From Azolla caroliniana (taxonomy: Eukaryota; Polypodiophyta): a DNA stretch of 64,000 nt. The position numbers and the translations under genes are program-made. Under the pieces are notes generated by a model. It was not told the DNA's origin, ran no database searches, and saw only the letters and a list, made by a program, of their open reading frames with translations. This document shows, in pieces, positions 30,416-41,949 of the stretch (its first letter is position 1; the number at the start of each line of letters is the position of its first letter). Location of the stretch: positions 19,964,001-20,028,000 of the forward strand of contig JBHGNT010000008.1 in assembly GCA_043228905.1 (NCBI GenBank), given 5' to 3'.

Positions 30416-30845
30416 TGTAAAAACAAATAGCGTGCGGAAGCAATAGAGAACAGAGAACAGCGAAAAGGGTTTAATGGAGAACTTAACAGTACATAGGAGA
30501 GACAGAGAGATAGAGAGAGAGAACAAGAATCTCTATTCAAAAATTATATCAACGCTCTGTAGATCGTAAGTGTTCAACGAACACTTTTATACAAGTCCAT
30601 ACGGACTGACAGAAGTACGGTGTACTTCAATGCTCACTCGAGCGTCTGACACTAACTACGAGAGTATTAACTCCCTAGTATTCTAGCTGCTACTAGGCTT
30701 CCGGTTACTGATGGATCCGGCTAACCGGCTCCCCAGCTCACCGGCTCTTTTGCTCACTTGGTGCTCATCGGCTCACCGATCCGTCTCACTCACCGGCTCA
30801 GGCTTATTCAGCCGATCCGGCTCCAATTGAGCTTGCCGCTCAACA
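30416..30845 (-). repeat. Copia B LTR, complete (arm B)
   Basis: 430 bp, read on the minus strand from CTCAACA at 30845 to TGTAAAAACA at 30416. The flanking AATAGGGATCTATC matches the mirrored left flank of 18287, confirming it is the same duplicated insertion. Confidence 0.9.
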
Positions 30846-30959
30846 AATAGGGATCTATCAATCATCCCAAAACCAAATTAGTTCAACGTCATTCTATAGC
30901 TCTCTGCTCCCTACTCTTTGTAATCTATCTTACAGTGCAATATAATACTTTCCTTTCAC

Positions 30960-31005
30960 TTCTCTCTCTCTCTCTCGCTCATTAACACTCTCTCTCTGTC
31001 TTTAA

Positions 31006-31050
<45 letters not shown>
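30960..31050 (+). repeat. CT microsatellite (arm B)
   Basis: (CT)n runs broken by TTAACAC and GTCTTTAACAC. Counterpart of 18069-18171 without the TG tract. Confidence 0.88.
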
Positions 31051-31242
31051 GGCGGAATACCAAGACATATTAGAACCCTCTCCAAACTATTAGATACCCC
31101 GGATGTAAAGTTACTAGGTAGGTATATCTTAGAGCTAAAACAACATAGGGAGAATAAATTACAAAGTGTTAACCATAACCCTTTTACTATTCATCAACAT
31201 GTAACTAGTATAATTTTTCAGGAACAAGGGGAGACGATAAAT

Positions 31243-31524
31243 GTGGATACAATTACGCCGCTCAACCTCTCTCTTGAGGAAGCCAAAATGCAAAGAACAA
31301 CCAAACGTCCTCGGATGTTGGGCTTCAAAACAAGTCGACACGGACTACAAAAGATTAAGAAGATAAGGGAACGTGAGCTACGTCGACTAGACGCTATGGT
31401 TGGGGTACCTTTTACATTGGGACCACGGGCCACATCCACATCGAAACCCTTTGACCTCCCGCTTCTCTTCGAAAGACTTGATGGAAATGAAATTAGGCCT
31501 AGTATAACATCATTTTCATTGTAG
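31243..31524 (+). other. Conserved 93-codon open frame, arm B copy
   Basis: MDTITPLNLSLEEAKMQ start, same length as the arm A copy (17592-17873), with a few substitutions. Unrecognised. Confidence 0.35.
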
Positions 31525-31608
31525 ACCATGTTTTTTATATAGAACATCTTTGTTATTTTACTAGAACTATTTAGCTTAAAACTCTATTTTTTATCGTTTT
31601 TTTTATTT

Positions 31609-31860
31609 TTATTTTACTTTTGATGAATGGGTAAGTTCGATGATTAGCATCATCCTTTCGAATTCTCCCGCTTGATTACTTGAGGATGCCATCTCCAAGT
31701 ATCGGTCGATCCTCGACTGGATCCTTCCTACCGCCTCTTTCATGTCAGGTTCACCAAGTAAGATGTCAAGGAAATCCTCTTGTGTTCGCGAAATGAAGCG
31801 GGACCACCGGGATCCTAGACCAGAAGGATTCGATGTTTTTAGCAATGTAAGTGAGAAAGT
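31609..31860 (-). other. Conserved ~80-codon open frame, arm B copy
   Basis: Mirror of 17262-17506: LKTSNPSGLGSRWSRF, then MASSSNQAGEFERMM. It overlaps nothing else. Unrecognised. Confidence 0.35.
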
Positions 31861-31942
31861 ATTGAAGATAGATAGATAGATGAAGAGAGAGAGAGAGAGA
31901 GAGAGATTGAGATTGAACCCTTTACTTTAGTTTTACGAGACA

Positions 31943-31962
31943 AGATAAATTACCATTAGGAT
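31943..31962. other. Unoccupied target site of the 16385-17102 solo LTR
   Basis: Reads AGATAAATTACCATTAGG; its complement CCTAATGGTAATTTATCT is the sequence expected in arm A if the solo LTR and one GATTT copy are removed, with a single G/A difference. Confidence 0.88.
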
Positions 31963-32446
31963 AACTCAGATCTTTGATTAAAATTTTCTTTTTTACTTAC
32001 ATCACTTCCCTCTTACACAAGCCCAACTATAGGCATTTATCGGTCTCTCCATGCAAAAACCATGGGTTAAACCCACGAGCTAGAACCATGGTTTTGCGCC
32101 CACGGTTTCTATATGTTTGCTTCCTACAAAATACTGAATATGAAAAGAAAATATACAAATTTTAAAGCACTCAGTAGTGGCTTTAGTGGTAACTTAATTT
32201 GTCTCCTATCTTGGAGGTGCAAGGTTCAAGCCTAGCTTCCACCCTATGTATGCACTTAGATGTTACTAGGCTTTAGTTTTAATTTTATATTTACAATTGA
32301 GCGCACATCACACGTGCACATGTTTAACTTTACATCTAGCTTTTCTTTTACGATCCTCATTTCAATCCTATTTACAATATGCTAGCATATGCGTGTGGCC
32401 TTCACCCCTTTCACACGTCCACATTGCACCTTCTTGATTTCGTTCG

Positions 32447-33213
32447 TTGCACACAATTCTCATACTGTTGCCGAAAATCTTCACGACATCGCACACCAAC
32501 ACGAAACAAGAAAACAAGAAGCTACTAGAGGAAACCCAAAAGTCGGAAGCGGCGATCACCGGACTCCGAGAGTTATTGGAAAAGAAGAAAGTTGTGGTAC
32601 GACGAGCAGCTCGTACAAGAACGCGAGGTCACGCATCAGGTAGAAGTCCACATGAACAATGAAATGGGCCGGCTAGAGGAACTACATGTGAAAGAATCCC
32701 ATATATGGACAAAGATAAGTGAGGAAGCGGCTAGGGTTAATAAGTGAGAAATCAAAAAACTCACAAAAACCCTGGAAGAAGCGCAAAACTGTCCCACAGG
32801 CGTGCCAGGTGTTGTCCGCCAGAATTGTAACCGCCGGATATAAATGCGTAAAATATGAAAAATGTATTAGAATCGTTAAAGAGATGTAACGGTTCACGCG
32901 AGAAGCGTGACCGGCTGAACACCCTGTGTATATAAAGGGCAGAAATCCTCTGTAAGAGGTAGCGTGTAATTTTGGAGCGTGAGGTTTTTTTTTCTAATAG
33001 AATCTTATCTTCTTTGATTCTCTATGTCTATACAAGCCGTGCTGTCTTGTGTAATCTTTGTGCTATTCGTAAGTGTCAGCGTAGGGTAAGAGTCAGCGTA
33101 GTAGCGCACTCAAGTTCTCGATCGTAGTCGTGAACCTTCACCCATAGATACGCATTATTACATAACTGACGGATTACAGCTCACGCCTCGTGTGGTGTCA
33201 TACCTTGCCACAC
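32447..33213 (+). pseudogene. Coiled-coil gene relic with LTR-like 3' sequence (arm B copy)
   Basis: Frames at 32447-32747 spell KQENKKLLEETQKSE, LRELLEKKK, VEVHMNNEMGRLEEL and KISEEAARVNK with a frameshift near 32600. From about 32811 (TGTTGTCCGCC) to about 33213 (CCACACA) the sequence has a TATATAAAGGGC box near 32930 and TG...CA-like ends, so it may be an old LTR, but no second LTR or target duplication was found. Confidence 0.4.
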
Positions 33214-33666
33214 AATCCCCTTGAGGTTTATCTCGAAGGACTGAAGATAGACAGTGTTCCATATTGGTAACAAACACTAAAACAATTACATGATATTGAG
33301 CTAACATAATAATTTTTCAATAACATTTAGCCTCCACATAAAATTTCCCATAGTTAGCCACATAGCTTAGGCTAGTTAGAAGCCCATGCCCCTCCATATA
33401 TAATGATCAACTGCAACAATAAACAATTCTCTCTTGAGCCCTCTTGGCACCATGGAAATACAAAGTTGCCCTTTTGTCAATTGATTTAGTCTACAGTCTA
33501 ACTCCAATTGTGTGGAGGTCAATCAATTTTAAGGGGATTACTTTTGAGTGGTGTGCTTACCAGGTGGTAGGGAAAACCACTCACCTTTATACGAGTGGTG
33601 TAAAAACAAAAGTGCTTGTAAGTGGGTTCTAAAATATTTCGATACATAGATGTATAATTCTTGCAT

Positions 33667-33670
33667 ATAA
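33667..33670. other. Unoccupied target site of the DNA transposon
   Basis: Single ATAA (complement TTAT) inside GCATATAAAGTTATAAGC. Its complement equals the left flank of 2931 joined to the right flank of 14655 with one TTAT. There is no footprint. Confidence 0.92.
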
Positions 33671-33749
33671 AGTTATAAGCACTATAAATCATAATGTACA
33701 ACAAAGTAGATATACTTGTTGTAAATGTGTGTGATTCTGTACATAGTGC

Positions 33750-35309
33750 TACATGAGAAAAGCCATAAATCTAGAGATACGTAGATGTCAAATTAGAACC
33801 AAGTTTCAGAAATGAAAAAAGTGATCTATTTTCTAATGTACCGGTAAAAGAAATATTGTTCCTCAATGTATTACAAAAACTGTAAATGTATTCGTTGATG
33901 TTAAAAATATATCTCCAAAGGGTATGTATGGAATATAGTTCTACAAATTAATTTTAAAAAATGTTTTTCGTACAATCTCTTAAGGTTCTAGTTTAAAAAT
34001 ATGTTGTAAATAATAGTTAGACATGTTATACTTCGTCCAATAACTACTCCAATGTATATCACATCTACAAGGCTACGAGATTTTCATTATGGAATTCTTA
34101 TTTTAACAACATGATCTCATGCCTTTCATCACGTGGCCTATCTGTCCTTGTAATACATTAAGTGGAAAATCATGCAAATATGAAGTATCAAGAATTGCGT
34201 CTAGAAATATCAAGAATTTCCTTCCAAGATGATGGGTGGGTTACAACTTTAATTTATGGAATAAGTTGTGATGGCCAAAAAGTTATTGAGTTGATATCAA
34301 TTAAATTAAAACCTATATAAATACTAACGTAATGAAATGGAAAGCAATTTACATTCAAATTACATTTTAAAACAAGTCTCTAGATTATGTATATGAAAAC
34401 CATTTATTTTGTTCATTTTTTCTATTACTTAGGACAAATATAACATGATTTCTTGAGACACTAAACTAATTATTAATTGGACACATTGATTTCCCTATGC
34501 AAAGGCAAAACCTACGTCAAATTCAAAGTCACGTATATATAGTGGTAGAACAACCTGCCATCATATGTTAATATAATTGGCATTGTCTTTTAAAGCACAA
34601 TATACATGTGGGTGAACTTAACATGGTTGTGGTTCTCAAGTGAAATCTACATAAACAAGTTGGCAAATTATATTTCTTTCTATAAAATAGATGTTTAACT
34701 ATAGAATATAAGCCAGATATCTTATATTTTCATGTGCATATAAATAGATGTTGCAATAGTGCATCTTTGATTTAGAATCTAATAATGAAAATTTGTACTC
34801 TTACATCATGAATGAAGGAAATAAGTCAATGCTTAATATGAAAATGAAGTAAAAGTCAAAAGTGTATAGTTCAGAAATGCACTATATTACTTGGGGTAGT
34901 GCAAGAGAAAGTTGTAAGAGAGCGTACAGAAGAAACCCACAAAGGAAGGGTGTAGAGTTCAGGTCTCATAACAGTGTATATTCAAAAAGATTCAAGGCAA
35001 AGAATCAATCAAGTTTAATTGTAGCTATAATAGGAATAGTCACTTTAATAGACCAAGGAGAGGGGACAAATTTATGTAGAAGAAAATAAGTTTTGAGGAA
35101 TAGTTGAAAGAAACCTTGAAAGCCACTAAACATTTTTAGGAAATCAATGCTAGTAGGATACAAAGAGATTCGAGACTAATAAGTAAGGATCAAAGACACA
35201 ATAAGAAAGGATTACGACAGAGTTAGGGATACAAACTCGGTGGTTTAAGGTGTAGTGTAAGAGTAGAGCTACGATCGAAACATACTTGGGTCTTGTACAT
35301 AAGATATTA
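33750..35309. other. AT-rich intergenic DNA upstream of the membrane-protein gene
   Basis: No element or gene recognised. A 75-codon frame at 34862-35089 has no recognisable features. The stretch nearest 35309 should contain the promoter of the gene that follows; no unambiguous TATA box was picked out. Confidence 0.5.
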
Positions 35310-36798
35310 ATGGATAATCATAACATTAAGCTTGAATTGATATCATCGCCAATGTTCAGAGTGGGAGGGATATCATTCGCTCTTGGGACTGGGTTAGTAG
35401 TGTTGTGTATACTGATTGTCACAACAATTGGGTTGTGTATCTACCATTGGGCCCAAGCAGTGAAAGAAGCAATTTTGTCCCATGGAAGTACTACTACCAC
35501 TACTATTGTATCCACACCACCACCTCCTCTTGTGATTCATGACCACAAAAGCTTCTTCTCGATTGATCAAGTATGTGTGTAAATGTCCTTTTCTATATAT
35601 TATACATGCTATTAAATCCAAATCTTCTTATGCTTGATTTGAACTCATTCTTAACCACCCTTTTTAATGCCAAATTTAGCTCTGTGTACTCAATTTAACC
35701 ATGTTTTATAGTGTTATGTTTAGTTCCGTTTACCCCAACTTTTGATCATATTACGTTGGTAATGCTCAATTTAGCTCATTCTAGCCAAAATTCAACCATC
35801 ATGTTTTTAAATGCTTAATTTAGCCCATTCTACTCAATAGTGTCCTTTTTATTTTACTCAATGCTTAATATAGCTTCTCTTACCCAATTTAGCCATTTCC
35901 TAGTACCTAAGTTGGGTACGTTTACCCAATTCAAGCATTTCTAATTCTTCAATTAGCTCAATTTACCCATTGAATCATATTTTATTCTTTCGTAATCTAG
36001 CCTCGTTTACTCAATATGGATCCATCGGGAATGTTAAATTTAGCTCATTCCGCCCAATTTAACAATCTTTTCTTGAGTGCTTAGTTTAACCTGTGTTTAC
36101 ATAATTCTTAACCATTTTCAGTAATGCGTGATTGAGCTACTTTTTACCCGATCTAAACACCCTTTTCAATCTCTCAATTTCGCAATTCTCAATCAATTCA
36201 ACCACGTCTAATATATATGATTTAGCTTTTTGTACTCAATTTAAACATCTTTTTCTTTATGCTTAACTTAGCTGCTTTTACCCAACTTTATCCAATTATG
36301 CCTAATCTACGTGTCTTTTATCCTATTTAACCATCCTTTTTAATGGTTCAATTAGCTACCAAAATTAACTGAGCTGAATCACCCCAAATTACACAATTAT
36401 TCTCGCTTAAGCTAAAATCTCTTACGTTTATAATTTTTGGCCAAAACTAAAATAAAATAAAAATTAGCTGATTAGATTTAATATAATTTATTTTGATTTA
36501 TTTTATTTTTAAAACTTTTTCTATTTTTTTATTTTTTTAATTTAATTTTAATATATTTTAAATTGTATTTTTATCACTTTAATTTTTAAGTTTTTTTATT
36601 TTATTTGGTTTGTAGTTTCCTATGGCTACTGGTGATGTTCCTGTGGTTTACATGCCTGGCCATGAGATGCCAACATTCATTGCTCTTCCATGTCCATATT
36701 ATCCCATTGATTCAACACTAATCTTCAAGAGAAAATTAGAGATAAGAGTGGACAATACTATCGAGTGTGAATCTACCCATCTCGCCAACCCGTTATGA
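35310..36798 (+). CDS. Small single-pass membrane protein, plant hydroxyproline-rich-like family (two exons)
   Basis: Exon 1 is 35310-35570 (87 codons), intron 35571-36615 with GTATGT...TTTGTAG ends, and exon 2 is 36616-36798 (60 codons plus stop); phase 0 is kept, giving 147 residues. Seen: a short N-terminus, a hydrophobic span around GISFALGTGLVVLCILIVTT (residues ~22-46) followed by CIYHW, a Thr/Pro-rich linker (TTTTTIVSTPPPPL), and a C-terminal motif MPGHEMPTFIALPCPYYP. Known: plant proteins annotated as hydroxyproline-rich-like (At5g65660 type) combine an SFPLGT-type membrane span, a YHW boundary and a MPGxxxPxFIAxPCP motif. The role is not established; it is probably at the plasma membrane or an endomembrane. 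A paralogue lies at 46993-47682 on the opposite strand. Confidence 0.78.
35571..36615 (+). repeat. Degenerate repeat-filled intron
   Basis: About twenty degenerate copies of a unit around CTCAATTTAGCTCATTCTACCCAATTTAACCA-like sequence (core motifs AATTTAGC and TACCCAATTTA), spaced about 45-70 bp apart. The 3' end (36470-36600) is a long T-rich tract before the acceptor. This looks like an old minisatellite. Confidence 0.65.
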
Positions 36799-39780
36799 AA
36801 CAAATAAAAAGTATGTCCCCTTGACACGTTGTGAAGACGTCAGTGGGGTCGCACAAAATGTCATCTCTCTCCATATTTAGCTTTAGACCATTACATCACC
36901 TTGTACATACATAACTATCATGGTTTAGCATGCCTAGTCATTTGATTATCGTTCAAGATTGCGATGATTCTGGTGATCTGCACATTGCTTGCCCATGGTA
37001 GGTTCTTGCGGCCATTGTATAGTTGCTTGACTAGTGCAGTTCCATTTCAACCATTGTGCATATGTACTCCAAGCATAGGTTCTTTTTTATCGATTGTCTC
37101 AACAATTGTACACATGTACGAAATAGAGCATCATATATGATGCATACAAACATCATGTCTCCCACTTCCTCCAATGACCCCCTTGCTGTCAATTGTCACA
37201 TGCTTACCTTTGTACATCAATAGCTAGAAAAGTACCCATAAATTCTTTTCACTTCCATGATGGTTGGAGCACTACATATAAACTTTGTACATACATATAC
37301 TTTTCATGCTGATTTAATCCCAAGAGGTTTTTTACTTGACATTGTAAATGATCGATATCTCCATATTACTTCTAAGCAATTGTTGTCAACTAAATACATG
37401 TCATTACTCTCAATCAATTCAAAATGATGCATTTGTACATGTCACTAATCCACTCATTTGCATTCCAAGATGGATGGATTGTCACATGTTCACATTTGTA
37501 TAGAAATTGTCCATTTCTTGTAAATTGTCCTTGTAGGATTGGTTCAATTGCATAAATGTTTATATCTTGGCCATGCAATAATGTTGTTGGTATTTCCATT
37601 AGTAAAGTTTCTTCCAATGCCCACACCCACACGCTTCTCCTTGATTGTGATATTTGATTTGTGTTTCATGATAGATGGAGCATTATATAAGTACCTTTCA
37701 TATAAATTTGTTCTAGTAGTGGCATTTGTTCTTGACATTGTACATTGTACTATTTCACAAACCCATGTGTTAATTATTATCTATATTTCAATTATTTTTT
37801 ATTGCTCATGATGTTCTAAATTCATGCTAGTAAAGATTCCTTTATTGTTGTAACTTAAAATATACCTCTCCTAGTGTGAATCAAATACAAAAATTAAGCA
37901 TTCATCGTCCATATTCTAGATCATAAAATATTGTTCTTTTATTTGTCGTTTGGCATCTATCAATGGGTGATAGGAGGATAAAAGCATAGAGAAGTGAAAC
38001 ATCTACCTAAGAGTAGTGTCGTACCCTAATTGATTGGTTATAGGGGTGATGCCCATGGCACTAATGGAGTCACCTATGTATGTAGCATCAAAATATCCTA
38101 TGCTTGTTTACCATGTCAACATCATCAGGTGCGAATATGAACATGAAATTGTTGGTACAATAATACTTGAAAAACTTAGAGATGATTGGGGAGTGTCAAA
38201 GAACTATACAACCAAAATTAGGACATACGGTTTTAACATGGATTGCACACCTAAATTTAAGAAGTTTAACAAGTGTGACGATGAATCTATAAGAATTAAT
38301 ATTTTTAACTGATGGAGGTTTTTATTGTATTAAGGAAATATTCATTTTATAAGGAACACTTGATTTCTCTTTCAGTATTGTAATGTTTGAATTGGTGTGA
38401 CCATTGAATCATTTCTTCTATTAAAAAATCTTCAACTCTTTTCACAATGGAAAAAAATAAGTTAGCTTGTCGAATATTTAAATACATCGATAATATAAAA
38501 ATGCAAATCTAATATGAATTAAACTTTCTTTTTAGCACTTGTGATAACATCTACACATTGATTAACAATGAGTCCTGTACGTAATAAACACAAACATGTA
38601 AGACATTTTCCTTGTCCATTGTTGACGAACATGCTTACACCAGCCCACTTAAATAGAAGAGGGACATATATGGTCAATGGGCAAAACGAACTTGTGGGAA
38701 GTTTGCACCCTTCATGAGTATTATGCAAAGTTGTATTACCCTTTCAAACAAACAACTATTTACATAGAAGAAATTCTAGGACATGTCTCATTCTACTAAT
38801 ATAATAGCTCTCACTTTTACTACTTAATAAATGCTATCTCTAAGTTCATTTTCAAGAATCAAGATGTTGGGGAAAGTATAGCCAACCCATTGGTTGGCGT
38901 GAAAGTTCTTTTTTCACCTTTATTGCAACACATAGTAGAAAATGGAACACATCCTTTATCCCTCCACTCAACTCAATGTTCGTCTTTCCTTGAATAGTCA
39001 ATTGGTCAACTTTTGTCTCCTTTTATGTGTGTTCGTTATTGAGTCTTTTGGCTATGACAAAAAACATCAAAACATAGCCTCATACATATGACATTTTGCT
39101 TTTTGATGGTCTCTACATCCCTACATCAAGACAACGCCAAATACTTGAGCGCAGATTTAGTGTCCATCAAGTAACTTTTATAATGTAAATGTTGTGAATA
39201 AATGAGAGAGAAAGCATAAGATGAGTGGTATACAATAATCTTTCAATGAGGTTTCTTCTTTTAATATGCTCCATTAGACTCATTCTTCAAAGAGAAAAAA
39301 TCATAGATAACAAATTATCAACAATATGGACAATAATAATATGTTGAGTATGGATGCAATAATAAGATATTGTTAGCAAGGTATAACTTTTACGTTTACT
39401 ACCATGATGATTTTGCCATGTAAATGATGTATCTTCGATCAAGAACAATAATAAATATGCCCATTAGAGGACTTTAAATTTGTGGTTTATTCTCAAAAAA
39501 ATGTTCAACAAAGGCGTTCATGATATACAAACATGATTGATGCTCAACATCGCATAAAGCATAACCGATATCTACAAATTGTGGACCAATTTACTATGTT
39601 TAATATGCATATATAATTTACATTTTAGCTGAACAAGAAATAAGACAAGATGTAAACATGTGAAACAAGCTATTATTGTGTCAGCTTTAAAAAGAAAGAT
39701 TTAAAAATGTGGAAGTTTGAAAAGCATTCAAGTATCAACAATATCTTTCAAGTTTCAACCAAAATAATAAGATCTAACTA
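36799..39780. other. AT-rich intergenic DNA with one unrecognised open frame
   Basis: Several degenerate repeats (TTGTACATAC-type phrases) are seen at 36900-37760, but no element is recognised. A 92-codon plus-strand frame at 38034-38312 has a Cys-containing, non-repetitive composition (GTIILEKLRDDWGVSK) and could be the last exon of a small gene. I could not identify a family or an upstream exon. Confidence 0.4.
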
Positions 39781-39800
39781 GAATAGATAATTACATTAAA

Positions 39801-41460
39801 ATGTCATTAGAATTAGTTTTCACAAACAAAATTTGTCAAAAACTAGCAAAACATTCGGAGGAGAGGGTCACGACCTTCTTGTGGGCATGGTGTCACGTAC
39901 AACATCATTTGGTCAAGCACACGCCGGAGACACTAATCGAATGGTCTAGACAACAATTATTTTGGAACCCTCGGGTGCGAACAAGTGACGACATGATGTT
40001 AGGGCAGCTTAAGGGCCTAGCACGGGGAAAGCTGGCGCAAACAGGGCTCCACTCTATAGATGATTGGAGACGCACGGTGGCTTTAGGAGGAGCCTAGGAG
40101 GTCCCATTCCCTCCCCTCAAGGGAGCTATGAAAATGTGGAGATTGATAGTTGAGGCAGTTGATAGGGTTTTGATAGGGGAAGTGAGAGAAGATGCTTGGT
40201 TCAGGCTCTTTGATGAGGCTGGAATGGTTAAGTTGCTGAAGGGTGTGAACGGATCAGGAAGAGATACAATTTTTGGGGAGAGTCAGAGTAGGGGCGCTTG
40301 GCACCCAATCCGCGTGGTGGCGTAGGTTGATAACATCTGGAAGACAGACCCGGATGTTGCTAAGGTGGAACCCCATTGGAAGTTATGGGTATATGGTTGT
40401 CGTCCCCTCATCAAACTAGAATGGGACCCAGGGGATTTCAAGTGGAAACATGATGGAAAATTTCTCCATTTTTTCGAGTACAACACCAAACTGGGCCGGA
40501 ATTTTCAACTGCAATTAGACGGCCCCTTACGCAGTGGTTGGCGTACATTGGGCATCCTTGATGAGGTGCTCATTACCTTTTGGAAGGGTCTCTGGCGTCT
40601 CCACATGCCGGAAAAGATAAAGTGTTTTTGGTGGCAAATCAGTCATAATGTGGTTCCCGTTGGTGAATGGCTAGGTAAACGTGGCAGCCCGTTAGGCTGC
40701 CCACTTTGCCATTCAGCTATTGAGACTATGTGGGATTGCCCTCAAGCTCAAAAGGTATGGGATACAGTGACTTGCCTCCTTACGACATGTGAAGTGGAAG
40801 AAACAACATCGTGGAGTGCTACGACCTGGATTGATCACTCCGTTGATAGGTGGATGGACGCCTTCAATGCGGATAATTGGTGCTACATATGCATGAGAGG
40901 CAAAATCGCCAAGATTCGTTTTGAGAGAAGCTTGCAATCCGCATCCCCTAGGTTCCCAGAAATTTGGATGTTGATCGCAGGCTTCACCATGTGGTATGTA
41001 TGGAAAGCGCGTTGCCTAAAGGTCTTTCAAGATTTGGTGTGACCCCCCAAGGAAGTGATCATGGACATATGGATTGCACTTATCAGCTGCCTACGAGGGC
41101 AATTGGACAAGGTTTGCAGCCATTCCAATGACGTGGTCATTGCTCGTTTGCGCTTTTGGAAGAAATGGCGGAACACGCCTATGGTGACACGAGGAAGTGG
41201 CCCGAGGTGGAACTACCATCCCCCATGCTGGTTGTTTCTGACTCACTTACCACCCTCCCTTTGTTGTAGGCCCCAGGAGTTGTCTCGTACTAGCCAACAT
41301 TGAAGGGCACCGTTTTTAGCTATAGGTACTTACATTAAGTAGTCAGTCTGAAAGGCTATGTAACTAGTCCCATTTTCTTGAACTTGATCGGAGGGAGATT
41401 CCCCGATCTATGTATAAGCCTCCTTGTACATTCTCTTTGTAATAATCCTTCCTAACTAAT
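39801..41460 (+). mobile_element. L1-like LINE remnant, 3' part of ORF2
   Basis: Three frames in series (39801-40097, 40128-40325, 40365-41042), then 41055-41303, encode the C-terminal part of a plant L1-type ORF2. The clearest domain is zf-RVT: FWKGLWRLHMPEKIKCFWWQ, NVVPVGEWLGKRG, and the Cys/His set CPLCHSAIETMWDC. It is broken by stops (for example TAG at 40324). The 3' end shows CTTTGTAATAATCC and a purine-rich end near 41490. The 5' part with endonuclease and RT is missing, as is typical of 5' truncation. Confidence 0.82.
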
Positions 41461-41949
41461 GGGAAAGTAGCTTCATTTTGGGGGAAAAGAAAAACTACAA
41501 TAATGGGTGCAATCTAAATACTTAAAACTGAATTATAATAACATGTGTGGTGATGTCTTAGTAGGTGTCTTGTCTTGTCTACATGTTCATCTAACAGTGT
41601 GTTTTGGTCAACCTTGTTTTTTATTGTTCTTAACCTAACATTCACATATCTCATCAACGAATCCTCCAAATTCAATGTGCTTATCAAAGACAAGTGGCAA
41701 TCATACCTTGAATGAGATTTGGAACATCCTCTACTTGATTTCCACAATTTCAATGACTTAGCTAGTTGAGAACCATTTGTCAAAACTCTCTTTTGAGTAA
41801 AGTTGTTAAAGAAAATTGGAAACATTTGAAAGATGTGATCTTTGAGGTAGTATATCAACACTTTCAAAAGTGAGCTTTGGAATAGAATGGTGGAAATTAG
41901 CATGCCATTATAGTATCAAGTTGTTATTGCACAATTATATGAGCAAGTT

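Larger units (their letters stand above)
30008..33749 (-). repeat. Arm B of the large palindrome
   Basis: Inverted copy of arm A (14656-19438, plus 2848-2930). It lacks the DNA transposon, the solo LTR and the second LTR composite found in arm A, and so preserves the earlier state of the locus. Homology ends outward at about 33749 (CATAGTGC) and inward in gag at about 30008. Confidence 0.9.

Noticed and set aside
34862-35089. 75-codon plus-strand frame upstream of the membrane-protein gene
   Set aside because: No start context, homologue or splice support; AT-rich DNA gives frames of this length by chance.
38034-38312. 92-codon frame as a complete gene
   Set aside because: Composition is gene-like but no family, promoter or upstream exon could be supported; mentioned only inside the intergenic entry.
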